Shown here piece by piece: positions 46,101 to 57,424 of a DNA stretch of 64,000 bases. The translations under genes and the position numbers were made by a program. Positions within the stretch are counted from its first letter, which is position 1. Each line of letters starts with the position of its first letter. Source of the DNA: Amblyomma americanum (lineage: Eukaryota > Arthropoda > Arachnida > Ixodida > Ixodidae); the NCBI RefSeq assembly GCF_052857255.1, contig NC_135505.1:141830343-141894342 (forward strand), given 5' to 3'. Below the pieces are notes generated by a model. That model was not told the DNA's origin and searched no databases. It saw only the letters and a program-made list of their open reading frames with translations.

Positions 46101-47004
46101 CTACAAGCCAGTCCAATGATAGGCGCTGCTCTTCAAACTGAACTACATTCAGGTCTCGATATTTGTTATTTTCACGTCTTTATTATAACATGATTTGCCT
46201 TTGTCAATAGCAAGTGAAAACCAAAATGTCGTGCTTTAATCTTTTCTTCAAGGATAATTGTGTTTACTTTTCTGTTAATGTATGCAGGATCACCTTGTCT
46301 AAATCAGTCAATGCTTAATCATAAAGAAGCTGAAATACATCTTCAACGACTCATTAGATCCAAACTCAATTGGTGATTTTGAACATTTTATTGCTTAACG
46401 AGTGATAATTGACGCCCATTTTAAGTGACAGTATCACACTGATTCTGCAAAAGCGTGGAACAAATTTATATATTCAGCGAAACTTGGAAAGATCCGCTAT
46501 CCCTAAGAGAGCAGAGCACTGATAGCAAACCATTGAGAAAGTACACAAGAAAATGGTCATTAAAGCTGCATGAAGCGGCCAGACGCCAACTGTGAATGCG
46601 GTTCGTGCTCAGTAAGTTTGGTTGGGGCTGAATTCTATGGGCCCCCAATTTACTGTCAACAACGAGACGAAGATCAAGGTCTCGGTAATTTGTGCAAATG
46701 GCGTTTGCTTTGGGAACAACGTGCCGATTTTCAGCTTAGCATTTACTTAATAGGTTCACTGTAATACACAATATATATGTGAATTTTCTGTCTTCTATTT
46801 AGGTTCTGAACCAAACGACTATTGCGCCATATGTCCTTTTGAAGGCAACTCACTACAGAGACTCACCATTATGGGGCAACAATTTTACGTGCGTAAGCGT
46901 TCGTGCTGAAGTCAACCACAACAAGAGTTACCTATTCCATTTCGAGTTCAGGAACGGAACCCGCGGTATACCGTAAGTACTGACCTTTTTCATGTCTGTC
47001 TATT

Positions 47005-47043
<39 letters not shown>

Positions 47044-50000
47044 GGAATACTGTCAACCCTCAGTTGAGGGTCACTACAGGGAGGGATGTTACACATTAAC
47101 ACGTTCATACAAGAATAAGCAGCCAGATACAAAAGAAATATGTACATGCAATACAGTGGCCTACGGATACAACACAGCATAGGATATACAGCCTATAAGA
47201 CACGTATTCAAATGTCAGCTATCTGCCGCACGCACACACACAAAAAGCTATGCAATATCCATATGGTACAGATTTTAGTAAGAGACCTTGATTGCAATTG
47301 CAAACAATGTGGTATAAGAACTGCGAACAATTTCTGCAGGCAGCCTGTTCCACATCTCTATTGCCTCTGGGAAGAACGAACAACGAAAGGCATTGGTTCG
47401 GGACAAGTAAGGTCGAATCGCTTCACTATGATATAAGAGGGAGCTCAGTCTCTCTGGGGGTTTTAAGTACAAATCTTTATTATTTTTAGTTCGCCGTGAA
47501 TTATTTGAATTAACGTTTTTAGTATCTGCTTCTTGTCTACGTACTTTATAAATGGTAACCACTACTAGGCTCATGCTAAGGCCGCACCGTTTATGAATTG
47601 AGCACTTCCGGTCCTTTAATTCTTGTATTAACACAGTGACGATGCTCGAGTAAAATCCTTTTATTGCGATGCCATTGAGAAATATACCCCTTCCGCCTTC
47701 CAGAAAACCCGTCGAAAGGCTCACTACCGTGTTTAAGTTATATTTATGGCTTTGACGACCGTTGAACGGTGTTGTACAGAATAAAAGTATTAGCGCAATT
47801 TTTGTTCGATTCGAAATACTCGATCCTTAGTGGAAACTTCCGTTTATCTGACACTACGTCTGCGCAAAGCATGCGTCATACGTAAAACACGCCCTATGAA
47901 TTTCGACTGCCTTGTCAAAATATGTAGACCAAAAAAATTATGGTCATAATTCCTACTGATATTCCGTGGGCAGCCTACAGACTGATGCATTCAGTTTTTC
48001 GCTATAAAGATGTATACAGAAAGCACACCAGCGATTTTTGTGGGCTGTCTATTGGCAATCTGAAGACTTGTGGGATCACATTTTGCGCACACTTTCGTCT
48101 ACAGGATCATCATAGACCATTCGCAAATGATGAAGGCAGAAATAAATGAATTATTTACTAATTTCCGCAAATAGTCTATAGAGTACGGGTATGCGATACC
48201 AATACACTTCGTTGTCATCTTGCATCGATCAGCAGTACACGGACCTCGAATAGGGAAGGGAGAGGTTAATCAGAAAGAATGAACGAAACGAAACTATTGG
48301 CTCTTTACCTCAGCTTGTGTAGAATTTATAGACAGAGAGAAAATTTTATTTATTTTCCTCCTCACTTGTGCCTGTCGACACCCTCCAGACTATGCACAGA
48401 AAAAACGAGAAAACTACTGTGGGGGCCTACTCCGCTGTCCCCTGTGGTTTGCTTCCCCGCGTTGCGTCCCTAGTTAGTTACCCAGACTGGCAACGGAGGG
48501 AGCCGTCGTCGCAGCTACATGAGCGCCACGGACGGCGTGATTGCTGTGCGCGCACGTGGGGGAGACGACTCTCTCTTCGGCTGGGGTTGCGGAGCGTACG
48601 AACAGTTCGGCGCGCTCCGCTCTCCGCCAGCTGGGCGTGGCCTCGTGGGGAGTATTGTTCTCCCGCGTCTCGTCCCGTCTGGCCGCGGAGTATTCCTCCC
48701 CTGGAGTGGGCGAACATTTCCTCGTAACCTTGCTGGTGAGTCGGATGATCTCGATTCCTCGGCGTATTTTGTTGCTAGCTGGCTTTATTGTTGCTGTAGC
48801 AATAAACGTTTGTGTCGTTCCTTTGTTCTCCTCAGAGCAAGGCCCGCCGTGGTCGGCGTGCGCTCGGTAGTGTACGCGATCACGGGGTGGGGCCCGGGGG
48901 CTTTGAACTGCGTTAGCCGCGATTAACCGGGACGGGTGGGGGGGGGGGGGGGTTATATCCCTTATTACAAACCCCACAATGCCAACCGCAATATACGCTT
49001 TCTAGACGTTCTATGGGTTATTTTTACTGACTCCTGACGTACCAGGGACGAGCAGCTGCTCAAAAAACTCCGGAGTGTGCACGCACTCTAAAAAGAAACT
49101 TCCCGATGGAACGTTGTTATTGGGGCCGCGGCGGTGGCTGAGTGGTTATGACGCCCGGCAACTCTGTTTTCGGCAACTTTGTTATTATTATGCGTATCGT
49201 TCGGTGTTCTGTACCGATTTCTACTATGTTTCTTCAAAGCAAAAGGCGAAACGCTGCTTTCAATTTGCAGTATATATATTTGCCCAAGCTATTCCGTCAA
49301 GTTCCACCAGCTAATATTAAAAGAAATGTTTGTTCTTGTACTGCGAGAGTCCTTGGCAGCATGCCGAACAGAAAGCATCTCCAGTAACCTTAATCTGCGA
49401 AAACGTACCATTTTGATAAGCCTCGTTGCAGTTCATTTTCGTGGCCGCTTTGTTCTTGCGCTATTTTTTTACCGTTTCCAAAGTTTCGCAAACGAAAATA
49501 CCTACAACCGCTCCTTGGAAATTTCCACGAATTTTCTATCTGTATAAGGCCCTACCCTCGCGGTAGTGTGAAAATATGTGTCCAAAGATCAAACATTCTC
49601 CAATAGGGCGTTAGGCTTCTGCAGAAACAATCTTCATTTCATTATTTTCACTCTTTAAGAGAGCTTAGAGGACAAGTTTTCTGCAGTGAACATGAAAAGC
49701 ATGTATATTACAAATCATTTCAATAGGTCAAATTCCATTATCATGAAAATCTTGAGCATCATATTGCGCTTAAAAATTTCGTATTCAGTGTGACACTACG
49801 CAGCTCGCCAATCATCGCGCCCATTTAGACCTTCAGCTCATTGGGCTAGCGGCGCAGGGGAAGTGTCTCTGGGGACCTCTATGCTGATATCTTGAATTTA
49901 TCTTTTCAGACAAAACTCCACACTGCTGGTCAATGCTGCCAAGGATTATTTTTACAATAAATGGAACGCCATAAATTTTACACTTCCCGGTATGTGCAGC

Positions 50001-52911
50001 CCATTATCTAAGCTAGCATAAAAACTTGGGTCCTGTTGTTTTCTGTCTTCTTTAATCCTTAAGTTTTTCTCCTTTGTAGTTTTTTATACGCTTGGGGCTA
50101 AAATTCACGCGCAATTTTCTCGTTATCTGAATACGCAGATCTCTAAGGATTCTCGAAAATTCATTATGATAGTTTTGTGGCAACCGATGATTACCCTTGA
50201 TGCGTTGCAATATATGAGTTCTCATGCATTTCATTTTTGAAAACGGAATCCAATTTAGTTACGAGCAATCATCACTAGCCACTACAAAAGGTAATCTACA
50301 GAAGATAGACGTACAAGAGGCTCTTGTGTTTTCTCTTTTCTTTCCACAAAATAGACCGCTGCTTGCTGATAAACACGAACGTTACTGTTATTTGTTGCAC
50401 AAGTTATGAACACATTTCAGCTGAACAGCGTGCCACAAATAACCCTTTTGTCTCATTGCTGCGCCCCCTATATTAAGTTCTATGAGTAGCAAATGTCTCT
50501 GTGAACTACAAAGTGTATTTATTGCCGCCTCTGTGGCTCATTGGTTGTGGCACTCGGCTGCTGACCCAAAAGACGCGGGTTCGATCCCGGCCGCGGCGGT
50601 CGAATTTCGATGGAGGCAAAATTCTATAGAAATCCGTGTACTGTGCGATGTGAGTGCACGTTAAAGAACCCCAGGTGGTCGAAATTTCCGGACCCCTTCA
50701 ATACGGTGTCCCTCATAGCCTGAGTCACTTTGGGACATTAAGTTCTCATAAACTAATAAACCAAACCTGGAAAGCCAACTCAACTAGCTTACCAATGCGT
50801 GCTTTGAAGTTCAATTTCTTAACCACATTGCCGATTAAGAATATTAAAAAAAAACGGGCTCACCTTCGATGTTGACAGCCTTCACTGCATTGTTTCATTA
50901 AATGTACTGTGCTAAAGACGGCGTCCGCATGTTATGTAAATGGTCGCTTACATGAGCAACTGCTTCTTATTATTGTATGTATATGTATCGCACCCTTGGC
51001 TCACAAGCTCAGCCTGATGGCGCTAAGTTCCTGCTGACTTGCGCTGCACTTTGGTTTTCGCGGCACGTGCATCTAAAGCACAGTATGACTACATTTGCCG
51101 AAAACTTCGGCAAATTTCATTAAACTTCCATTTTGCTTCCCGAGAACTCTACGCTGTTCCTAATATGTTTTCAAGTCTTTTTTAAGCCTCCAAGTTTCAA
51201 CACAGTATTAGAGGAATAATTGCAGAATAGAATTGCTGCCTACTTTTTTTTTTTTTCTGGGGCATCGGTAAGGAGTATACAAGATCGGAGATTTTTTTTT
51301 TCGACCAGTCGCGAGCGCCTTTTCGTTCGTGTTGTCTGAATGAGTCAACATATCTTACTGCCATGCTTTTCACAGGTGGCAGAATGTTAGTCGAAACCGT
51401 CATATTCACCAACGGACGTAACTGCTACCTCCTCAGCGTTCCGCACCTGAAAACAAGAAAAGGTACTTGGTACACTGAGAATCCTTAATATGTAATGTTT
51501 GTCTGGCTCTTGCCCGATACATTTTCAAACAAAAACAACATCACCGTAAGAAGCACATATTTTATAAATTGAAATTGGTCATGAGCTTTTGTTACTCCAA
51601 CATGCAGTCAATGAAAACAAAACAAATAATTTCATCCAGGTGTTGTTAAAGAAAAAGCAGCTGCTAATCACTCCAGCCAAGCACATGCCCGGGAAACTTG
51701 GACAAACACTTCTAGTTAGCGCTGCTGCCACCCCGTGCCCGTGGCGCTGAACACTCAAAATCTCCGCGGGAATTTAGAACTTCGGATTCTCCCACTGATT
51801 TTGTGAGCGCAGAAAGCATTCTATAGGTCAGATTTCAGGTCAGAATGATCACCATGTTTGCGCAAAATCTTCCACGACAGTCTGGTTTACTTCAAATTAA
51901 AGTTTAAAATATCTTCGTTCAGTTCCAGGTTGCTGATGTCCAGAAAAGGTGTTGGTGACGAATGTTTAAGAGCTTTGAAGTCGTTTCATTGGTAAAACCA
52001 AGGTGTTTGCAAGCTTGCTTTAGTAAACTGCGAGCAGGCAGTTTCATTCGTTCTATACCGTTATTAGTGCCTTTCCTTCATATCGCATTGAATCGAGCCC
52101 GATCTAAGTCTCATTACAACATAGTCTACGTATATCGTTTGTAGTGAAACAGTGAACGGCGCAGCACTGACTGCTAACAAATGTTTGAGATATCATTTCG
52201 TTGAGTACAGCGTGATTCAATTAGCAAAAATTTCTCTTTGCAGTATGTGCGTTCTGGTCCGTAGCAAATAAGATGAAATTTCAACAGCGCTTTTCTTGAT
52301 TTTAGACACCAAAAGTTCCTCATTTTAATTTTGACTTCCAACCACAAACTCGCGGGATTGGGTTTCTTATTTCGCTTGTACCTCAAATAATAGACAAAGG
52401 CTTAGCCATGTCAGGTGTGCAAGAAACATGGGCATTTGAATCTCCCAGGTATTGAAAACACTGCGAACACAAACAGGACTGTACAAACCGCCGAACTGAC
52501 TTCATTCTCAATTCGCGCACTAGAAGCTGAACACAGGGACTGAAGTATTACAGTAAAATCTTAACCCACGTTTCAAAGCACATTGGTCCTAACCCCGAGA
52601 GAAAAACACTCAGGGCCCATTTCAGCGGTCGCATAATGCACTCCGCGCACGTATCGCAGAAATTCTCATAGGTGACTGATCTTAGCGGCATAACCTCAGT
52701 GGTTACTTCTTGTTCATTCTTTTCAGCATGCGAACTCTGGGTCTCAAGCTCGCGCGTCCATAACGTCCCCTCTTGCTGCGCCTTCATGTTCGACGTCCTA
52801 TGCCCGAGGCCCGGGCCGTTCATCATCTACAACGCTACGGTATGCAACAAAACCACTCCGCTAGCAACGAAACAGATGAACGGGCTTCTCACGGGAAGGA
52901 GAAGCAAATAA
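43074..52911 (+). CDS. Secreted tick lipocalin, HBP-like (gene 2, five coding exons)
   Basis: The exons at 43074-43190, 46803-46972, 49910-49989, 51376-51462 and 52727-52911 join by GT-AG introns of phases 0, 2, 1, 1 into 212 intact codons. A signal peptide (about residues 1-21) is followed by PFWADENKFGQYQDALK, close to the tick HBP N-terminal motif (DAWK, here DALK). Then come LLKATHYRDSPLWGNNFTCV, RNCYLLSV, CELWV, the Cys-Cys pair and two further Cys. The fold is expected to be an eight-stranded barrel binding a small hydrophobic or amine ligand. Eight N-glycosylation sequons are visible, against three in the paralogue. Introns carry hAT, CR1-like, solo-LTR-like and SINE insertions but no exon is damaged. 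Confidence 0.94.
43191..45930. other. 5' part of lipocalin gene 2 intron 1
   Basis: Mostly unassigned. It includes a SINE 3'-tail fragment (45351-45388, ttgagtcgctttgggacgtt), a patch of repeated ggtcacgtg palindromes (45685-45780) and a T12-G16 run (45846-45873). Confidence 0.5.
45685..45780. repeat. Cluster of gtcacgtg-containing words
   Basis: tcacgtggttggtcacgcgg, tgatcacgtggttcgtcac and ggttggtcacgtgacca lie within 95 bp. The word ggtcacgtgacc also ends family B copy 2. The E-box-like palindrome cacgtg occurs three times. Confidence 0.6.
45934..46119 (+). pseudogene. hAT transposase fragment (ZBED-like)
   Basis: The frame reads IDNARNFAFAI then WAHVACFAHTRQLSVQEAKK and EWAKARAVRRLYK. 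The DNA-N ... W-HV-CFAHT-QL-VQ order is the catalytic-core signature of hAT transposases and their domesticated ZBED relatives. Only about 60 residues remain and both sides are unrecognisable, so it is a relic in intron 1 of lipocalin gene 2. Confidence 0.68.
46803..46972 (+). CDS. Lipocalin gene 2, coding exon 2
   Basis: 170 nt after ttctatttag. It encodes VLNQTTIAPYVLLKATHYRD then NNFTCVSVRAEV and FEFRNGTRGI, and ends CC|gtaagt in phase 2. LLKAT-Y-DSP-WG-NFTCVSV is a clear tick lipocalin block. Confidence 0.94.
46998..47745 (-). mobile_element. 5'-truncated CR1-like LINE, copy 3
   Basis: The - strand frame at 47275-47724 ends RTNAFRCSFFPEAIEMWNRL followed by a short tail, the RT C-terminal motif. 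The 3' UTR (aatactgtcaaccct, gagggtcac) matches copy 1, and the AAAT-type tail is at 47003-47042. It lies within intron 2 of lipocalin gene 2. Confidence 0.82.
48418..48978 (+). mobile_element. Possible solo LTR of an LTR retrotransposon
   Basis: The interval starts TGTGGGG and ends CCCCACA, the inverted TG...CA ends expected of an LTR. It is 561 bp, GC-rich in the first half, and has AATAAA at 48801-48806 in the right orientation with a GT/T-rich stretch after it. There are no internal genes. The flanking bases do not show a clear 4-6 bp target duplication, so the boundaries are tentative. It is in intron 2 of lipocalin gene 2. Confidence 0.45.
49121..49168 (+). repeat. SINE head fragment
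   Basis: gccgcggcggtggctgagtg gttatgacgcccggcaact matches the tRNA-like 5' end (A-box side) of the Ruka-like SINEs and then breaks off. Confidence 0.65.
49910..49989 (+). CDS. Lipocalin gene 2, coding exon 3
   Basis: 80 nt between tcttttcag and CCCG|gtatgt. The frame gives QNSTLLVNAAKDYFYNKWNA then INFTLP. Same length and phases as gene 1 exon 3. Confidence 0.92.
50521..50762 (+). repeat. tRNA-derived SINE, near full length
   Basis: Head gccgcctctgtggctcattg, B box gggttcgatccc (50578-50589), the gtactgtgcgatgtgagtgc and ccaggtggtcgaaatttccg blocks, and the tail agtcactttgggacatta ending in a short aaact/ataaac run. It is in intron 3 of lipocalin gene 2. The 55484-55733 and 60066-60243 copies share this tail, defining a subfamily distinct from 60770-61087. 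Confidence 0.85.
51376..51462 (+). CDS. Lipocalin gene 2, coding exon 4
   Basis: 87 nt after tttcacag. It encodes GRMLVETVIFTNGRNCYLLS then VPHLKTRK and ends AAAG|gtactt in phase 1. It supplies the first Cys of the C ... CELW motif. Confidence 0.92.
52727..52911 (+). CDS. Lipocalin gene 2, coding exon 5
   Basis: After cttttcag: ACELWVSSSRVHNVPSCC, MFDVLCP, IIYNATVCNKTTP and a 20-odd-residue basic tail not found in gene 1; stop TAA at 52909. Confidence 0.94.
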
Positions 52912-52975
52912 GGACCACAAGAGAACGATTTCAATCCTTCCACCTCTGGGCACGGTTTTTTTTTTTTCATGAAAA

Positions 52976-53001
52976 CCGCCATGCTCATACAAGCATGGCG
53001 G
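52976..53001. repeat. Short hairpin ccgccatgct/agcatggcgg
   Basis: Ten-base complementary arms with a loop of about 5 nt in the presumed 3' UTR of lipocalin gene 2. Confidence 0.7.
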
Positions 53002-53427
53002 CTACTGTAACCGGGACCATTGAAATGTTATAGCGGCGTGGATTGATCCCTGTGGCACTCCAGACGTTGTATATAGGAGCTCCAGATGGATGTTGTGGCA
53101 GTTGCTGCTGCAGTCATGCCCCCAGAAGCCTTAAGTGCACTCCTAAAAGGCCTAACGTGTTGCACCTCACTAGTTACCATGCGGCGAGTGTACTCCGCAA
53201 ATATTTTGTCTTCCGTGCAGACTTTAAGGCCAGAGTTGCTCCCTGGGAGTGATGCGGACTGTCATTCGCAACATAGAGCTGTTGGTGCCAGCAGCGGCAC
53301 AAAAGTTGAACTTTTTGGCTTAACGGGATTGTGCGCACTTGCTGCGTACTTCACCAGGCCAGCGCTCTATGAACAAGGACGAAGTGTTCGATATTTCATC
53401 TATTTTGTCCCTTCACTGCTTTTTCTG

Positions 53428-53433
53428 AATAAA
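53428..53433 (+). terminator. Possible polyadenylation signal of lipocalin gene 2
   Basis: AATAAA about 515 nt after the stop codon; a second AATAAA is at 53467-53472. The choice is untested. Confidence 0.35.
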
Positions 53434-53797
53434 ATCTGCGCAATTTTTTTCGTTTTCCTATGGCGGAATAAAGCACTTGTAATGTGCATACCTCTTCAGA
53501 AATTTGAGTGCAGTGATGCGCATTGAAAAGAGAGTTAAAAAAAGCTCGACAACTTCCGAGTCCACACCTTATACACCTCGGTGATCTTAGAACAGAGACA
53601 GAGCCCTCGGGGATCGACGATCTCATCCTCAGTTCTTGAACCGCGATGTCGTATCTTTTATAACACTCTGTTGTTAACGTGTAAAATCAGTGTATACAAG
53701 CTTAGCTCAGTGCGCAATGGCAGTACTGTGCCTTTTGTTTTGTTTTCGATTTTTGCCTACTGCATGGTAAAAAAAGTAATTAAGGAATAACTGCGTG

Positions 53798-54012
53798 GAA
53801 AGTACTCTTGGTCACGCAATGCCCCCCGCTCTGTATAAAATTATTGCTTTTCAAGTTCCACTTGAAATCAAAATGGTGTTTTATGATTAGGAAAGTACTC
53901 TTGGTGACACAATACGCCCCGCTCTATAATCAGTTATTGCTTTTCAAGTTCTACTTCAAATTCTACTTCTACTGCAAGTTCTACTTGAAGTTCTACTTCA
54001 AGTTCTACTTCT
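53798..54012. repeat. Tandem duplication followed by an aagttctacttc minisatellite
   Basis: gaaagtactcttggt ... gctctgtataaaattattgc recurs about 92 bp later as gaaagtactcttggt ... gctctataatcagttattgc. The second unit runs into about six degenerate 12-mers of aagttctacttc/ttctacttcaag (53944-54012). Confidence 0.85.
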
Positions 54013-54479
54013 GCGGTAGCGGCCGGCAGCGCTCTTGTCCAGAGAAACCTTTGCCCCTTGTTGCCAACGCTAGTCAATAGCGGCTTTGTAGTCGCACTGT
54101 TCCGGCTATCCCTTGAATCTCCCCGCGGCATCACATCACAATCTCCGGCAGCGGCAACAACCCAGCGGGAAAGCCCCACGCCAGCCCATCCTTCTACAGC
54201 ACCCGGACGCAGAACGCTACGACGCGGCACGCCATGGCGAAGAACGGCTCTAGACATCAGTATGGTACGTTTCAACGGGTATTTTATATAATTGTCGATG
54301 TTCGTGTTAATGTTGATGCGCTCACAAGCATAGTGTTGGCTGTAATACAGCGTTAAATAGATAGATGACGAGTAAACTGCACAATGTTCTTCTCTGGGGA
54401 TCCTCACGTAAGCTTATAACACCGCCAAGCTGCCCCCCACTCCCCACTCTCAAATGTTTCTGCCTCCTAGCCACACTTT

Positions 54480-54920
54480 CTCCATGAATATTTCTGTAGA
54501 TGCTGTAGTGCATTCGAACGAAGCCAACTATCCTAAGCTTCGCGCCAAATCCATGTAGCGATGATTTCCACAGACTTCGTAGGTACTGCCATATCCCGCA
54601 CACAGATGGCGACACCACCCCGCAGGTGGGAACACGGGAGCGCGCGAGTTGCAAGCAGGGTTTTGAAAAGAGCATACACTCATTCCCTCTCACTCTTCGA
54701 AATGATTCCCAACCATACCGCCAGCAAAATGTTTTGTGGGTACTGCAGTGTATTCGAGTAAAGTTATAGCAGCTATGGCCGCTGGTAAAGCAAACCACCG
54801 CAATTTTCGCGTTGAATTGAACCATCGTTTAAAGTGCGACACTTCGAACAAAGATGGCGCCACAACGCCGCTGGTGGCAACGTACGAGCAAAGGCGCAAT
54901 TTTTAAAGCGGCTACTTGTT
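54480..54920. repeat. Diverged tandem duplication, period about 250 bp
   Basis: Both units contain tactgcagtgtattcga/gctgtagtgcattcgaa, agatggcgacaccaccc/agatggcgccacaacgc, gcaggtggg/gctggtggcaa and a tttttaaa/ttttgaaa end. Confidence 0.6.
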
Positions 54921-55483
54921 TTATGTATTGCGGTAAGAAACGTTGCTAATGTGACCACGGCTCTGCAGTGTCGCTGTAAATTCTTCGCCTGAAGAAGGAT
55001 GCAAAATCCAGAGGCTTCGTTTTGCGTAGCTTAAGTACGATAGCGTTTTCTAGGCTCCATACCATTGCGACTGACAGGCCTGCATGGGCTGCCTCCTCCC
55101 AGGTGGCACCTAAATGTTACATCGAAATTGTAGAAGTGCTGTCAGCGCAAATAACTGGGACTTTCTCAGCTTCCTGACTTCCAAACTGAAATCAGAGTTA
55201 CACTGAGTTCAGTCACGTACTTCTGGAAATGAAGCGCTAATGAACCACCGTTAGAGAAGCATAAATAAGATGCCGCTGTTGGCTCGACGACGCGTGACCA
55301 AAATGTTCAAGACAGTAACTCGCTCAAATGAAAAAATAAAGAGTACGACATTACCTGCGTATTTTAAAGCCAGGAATTTAATTCCATCAGCCTCTGCTCC
55401 AGCAGCAAAAGGATTCACACGATTCCCTTTGCGGTTCAAAACCGACGCTAGCGACGTTCAGTAGAGTGGTGGGGCTCACGTCC

Positions 55484-55733
55484 AATTTCTTGGTTTGGTT
55501 TATATGGGTTTAACGTCCCAAAGCGACTCAGGCTATGAAGGTGCCGTAGTGAAGGGTTCCGGATAATTTCGACCACTTGGGGTTCTTTAACGTGCACTGA
55601 CATCGCACAGTACACGGGCCTCTATAATTTCGCCTCCATCGAAATTCGACCGTCGTGGCCGGGATCGAACCCGCGTCTTTTGGGCCAGCAGCCGGGTACC
55701 ATAACCATCTGAACCACCGCGGCGGGTCTCGTC
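55484..55733 (-). repeat. tRNA-derived SINE, full length
   Basis: The - strand head ccgccgcggtggttcagatg, B box gggttcgatccc, body and tail (gagtcgctttgggacgttaa, then an aaac-rich end) match 50521-50762 in order. Confidence 0.88.
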
Positions 55734-56024
55734 TAATTTCTTGTGTCCGCGGAAGACTGGTGGGGTGGGATACATGCCTGACTTATGTATATAGGTGATC
55801 GTCTTGCCCTTGCCCGTGCGATAGTGTCGCAGAATAATTCGACGACTCAAGTCAGTGACACCTTGATAAAGGCACAATTGCTTATGAAAGCATCGTGTAA
55901 ACCGTATTTTCTTACTCTTACGTTTATAACCCTACAAAGGTACCGAATGCTAGAAATGAAACTAAGAGTTCTTTTGTACTCAGTAAAAAGTGATTTTCAG
56001 GCTTTTTCTGGCTGTGTGAACGTT
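55734..56024. other. Unassigned sequence
   Basis: No gene recognised. Confidence 0.45.
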
Positions 56025-56345
56025 TCTCCAGCAGCAAAAGATGCATTAATCAGTGAGAAAATTGAATTTGAAAAATTAAAACTGAAAACTGAAAATTGAA
56101 AACTGTTTGGAAGTGAATGGCGGTGTAGCGTGGCCTCTGGGATCGGCGCACAAAAATCGACGCTGACGCATGCATTTCACTTGCGAAATCGGCCGATGGT
56201 GGCGACACCTGTCTTTCGCTTTTTGCTTTTTGCTTTTTTCTAGCTTATAAAAGCTGCGTTTATGGTGACAGTGGTTTCTTTGTGGTTAAAATTCTGCACT
56301 GTTTCGATACAAGCGAATTTGTATTTATCTTCACTCTTTATAGGG
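56025..56345 (+). repeat. Decayed relative of the TTAA-flanked MITE at 16285
   Basis: aaaagatgcatta, ttgaaaaatt, cttgcgaaatcggcc, gtggcgacacctg, aagctgcgttta and gatacaagcgaattt line up in the same order with 16384-16800. The TIRs are not recognisable. Confidence 0.6.
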
Positions 56346-57350
56346 TGCCTCTAATACCTGCTCCAGGTTAGTATTGAAGGCGCATTTATGATGAAGGCGT
56401 AGGAACAATGTCTGCATGATTATGGTCGCCGCCCCTTGCTGAGACCGGGCATTTATCCTAAAGTGTATTTAATTCGAACTTATGGTGATGTCGAACACAC
56501 TTCTCGATACGCCGCCGTTAAATAATGGTTCATACATGCTGCTTCCAGCGACAAAAGTAGGCATGCGTCGGAGTATGAGCGCCCAATAAATGACTCCAAA
56601 TGAGCGATATTATTTGGGATGAACTATTTTTCCTGTGTTACCAAAGGCTGAGTGCCAAAACTCTCTGCACTCTCAGAGCTCTTCCGTCATATTTACTAGC
56701 TATATTGTGGTTAAAATTCCAGAACACTCCAGGACCATTTTGTTAGTAGTTAGCACACGCAGACGCCACCTGTGAGCTGTAACACCACCTACCTGCGGCG
56801 TCCTGCAGTTTGTCTTCGTCCCCATCATGAGCAACCCTGAGCACTTTCTTTTATTGCTTCAGGTAGCGGGACAAGCAGTAAAGTTTGAACTTTAGTTGAA
56901 TCTGCTTTCCACATTCACAAACCATGCGTAGCAGCGCAAGCTGAATTTAACAACGGAGATAGTTGAAGTGAGCTAGCATTACATCATGCATGGCAGTGGC
57001 GATTCAAAAACACTGTAGCGGCACGAGCTGAAATGCGCGAGTATTGAACGGCTCCACACATTTTCAGTGATGCTTCAAGACTACTACTACCCTGATTTAC
57101 AATACAACCGGAATGTTTCCTAACAGGCATCAAAAACATATTTACAAGCAGCATGTCTGAACGTGTTGATTCATGACATATTAAGACCAATCGAGGCTCT
57201 TATGCGCAAGTTGCAGAAGGTGCTACCACACTTTCACGTGACTACTAGCACAGCGACGCAACCAGTGCAGTACTTCCGGACGAGCCATGTATTTATACTT
57301 TTTTCCCGGTGTGCTGCACATAACCTCAAGCGATAAAATTTCCCGCAAGA
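56346..57350. other. Unassigned sequence
   Basis: No gene or repeat recognised. Confidence 0.45.
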
Positions 57351-57358
57351 CTTGAGCT

Positions 57359-57424
57359 TATAAAAGTTTTTCGTTCCGTTCATATGAATTCATTCGCACA
57401 TCGAAGCAAGAATCAAGAACAAAG
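57359..57424 (+). promoter_or_regulatory. Candidate core promoter with short 5' exon
   Basis: TATAAAAG (57359-57366), an arthropod-type initiator tcattc (57390-57395) placed about 33 bp downstream, then 30-odd nt without ATG ending in a consensus donor aaag|gtaagt at 57424/57425. Correct spacing of three signals on one strand suggests an untranslated first exon of a gene whose coding exons lie further right, perhaps beyond the window. Confidence 0.4.

Noticed and set aside
46570..46764. Cys-containing frame just before lipocalin gene 2 exon 2
   Set aside because: It does not resemble any lipocalin segment and is not bounded by splice sites in a compatible phase; treated as intron.
50521..50590. 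Possible tRNA gene
   Set aside because: The tRNA-like boxes are present, but the sequence continues into a SINE body shared with several copies; the heads elsewhere in the window behave the same way.
54322..54825. 167-codon - strand frame
   Set aside because: It spans a tandem-duplicated non-coding region and has no recognisable domain.
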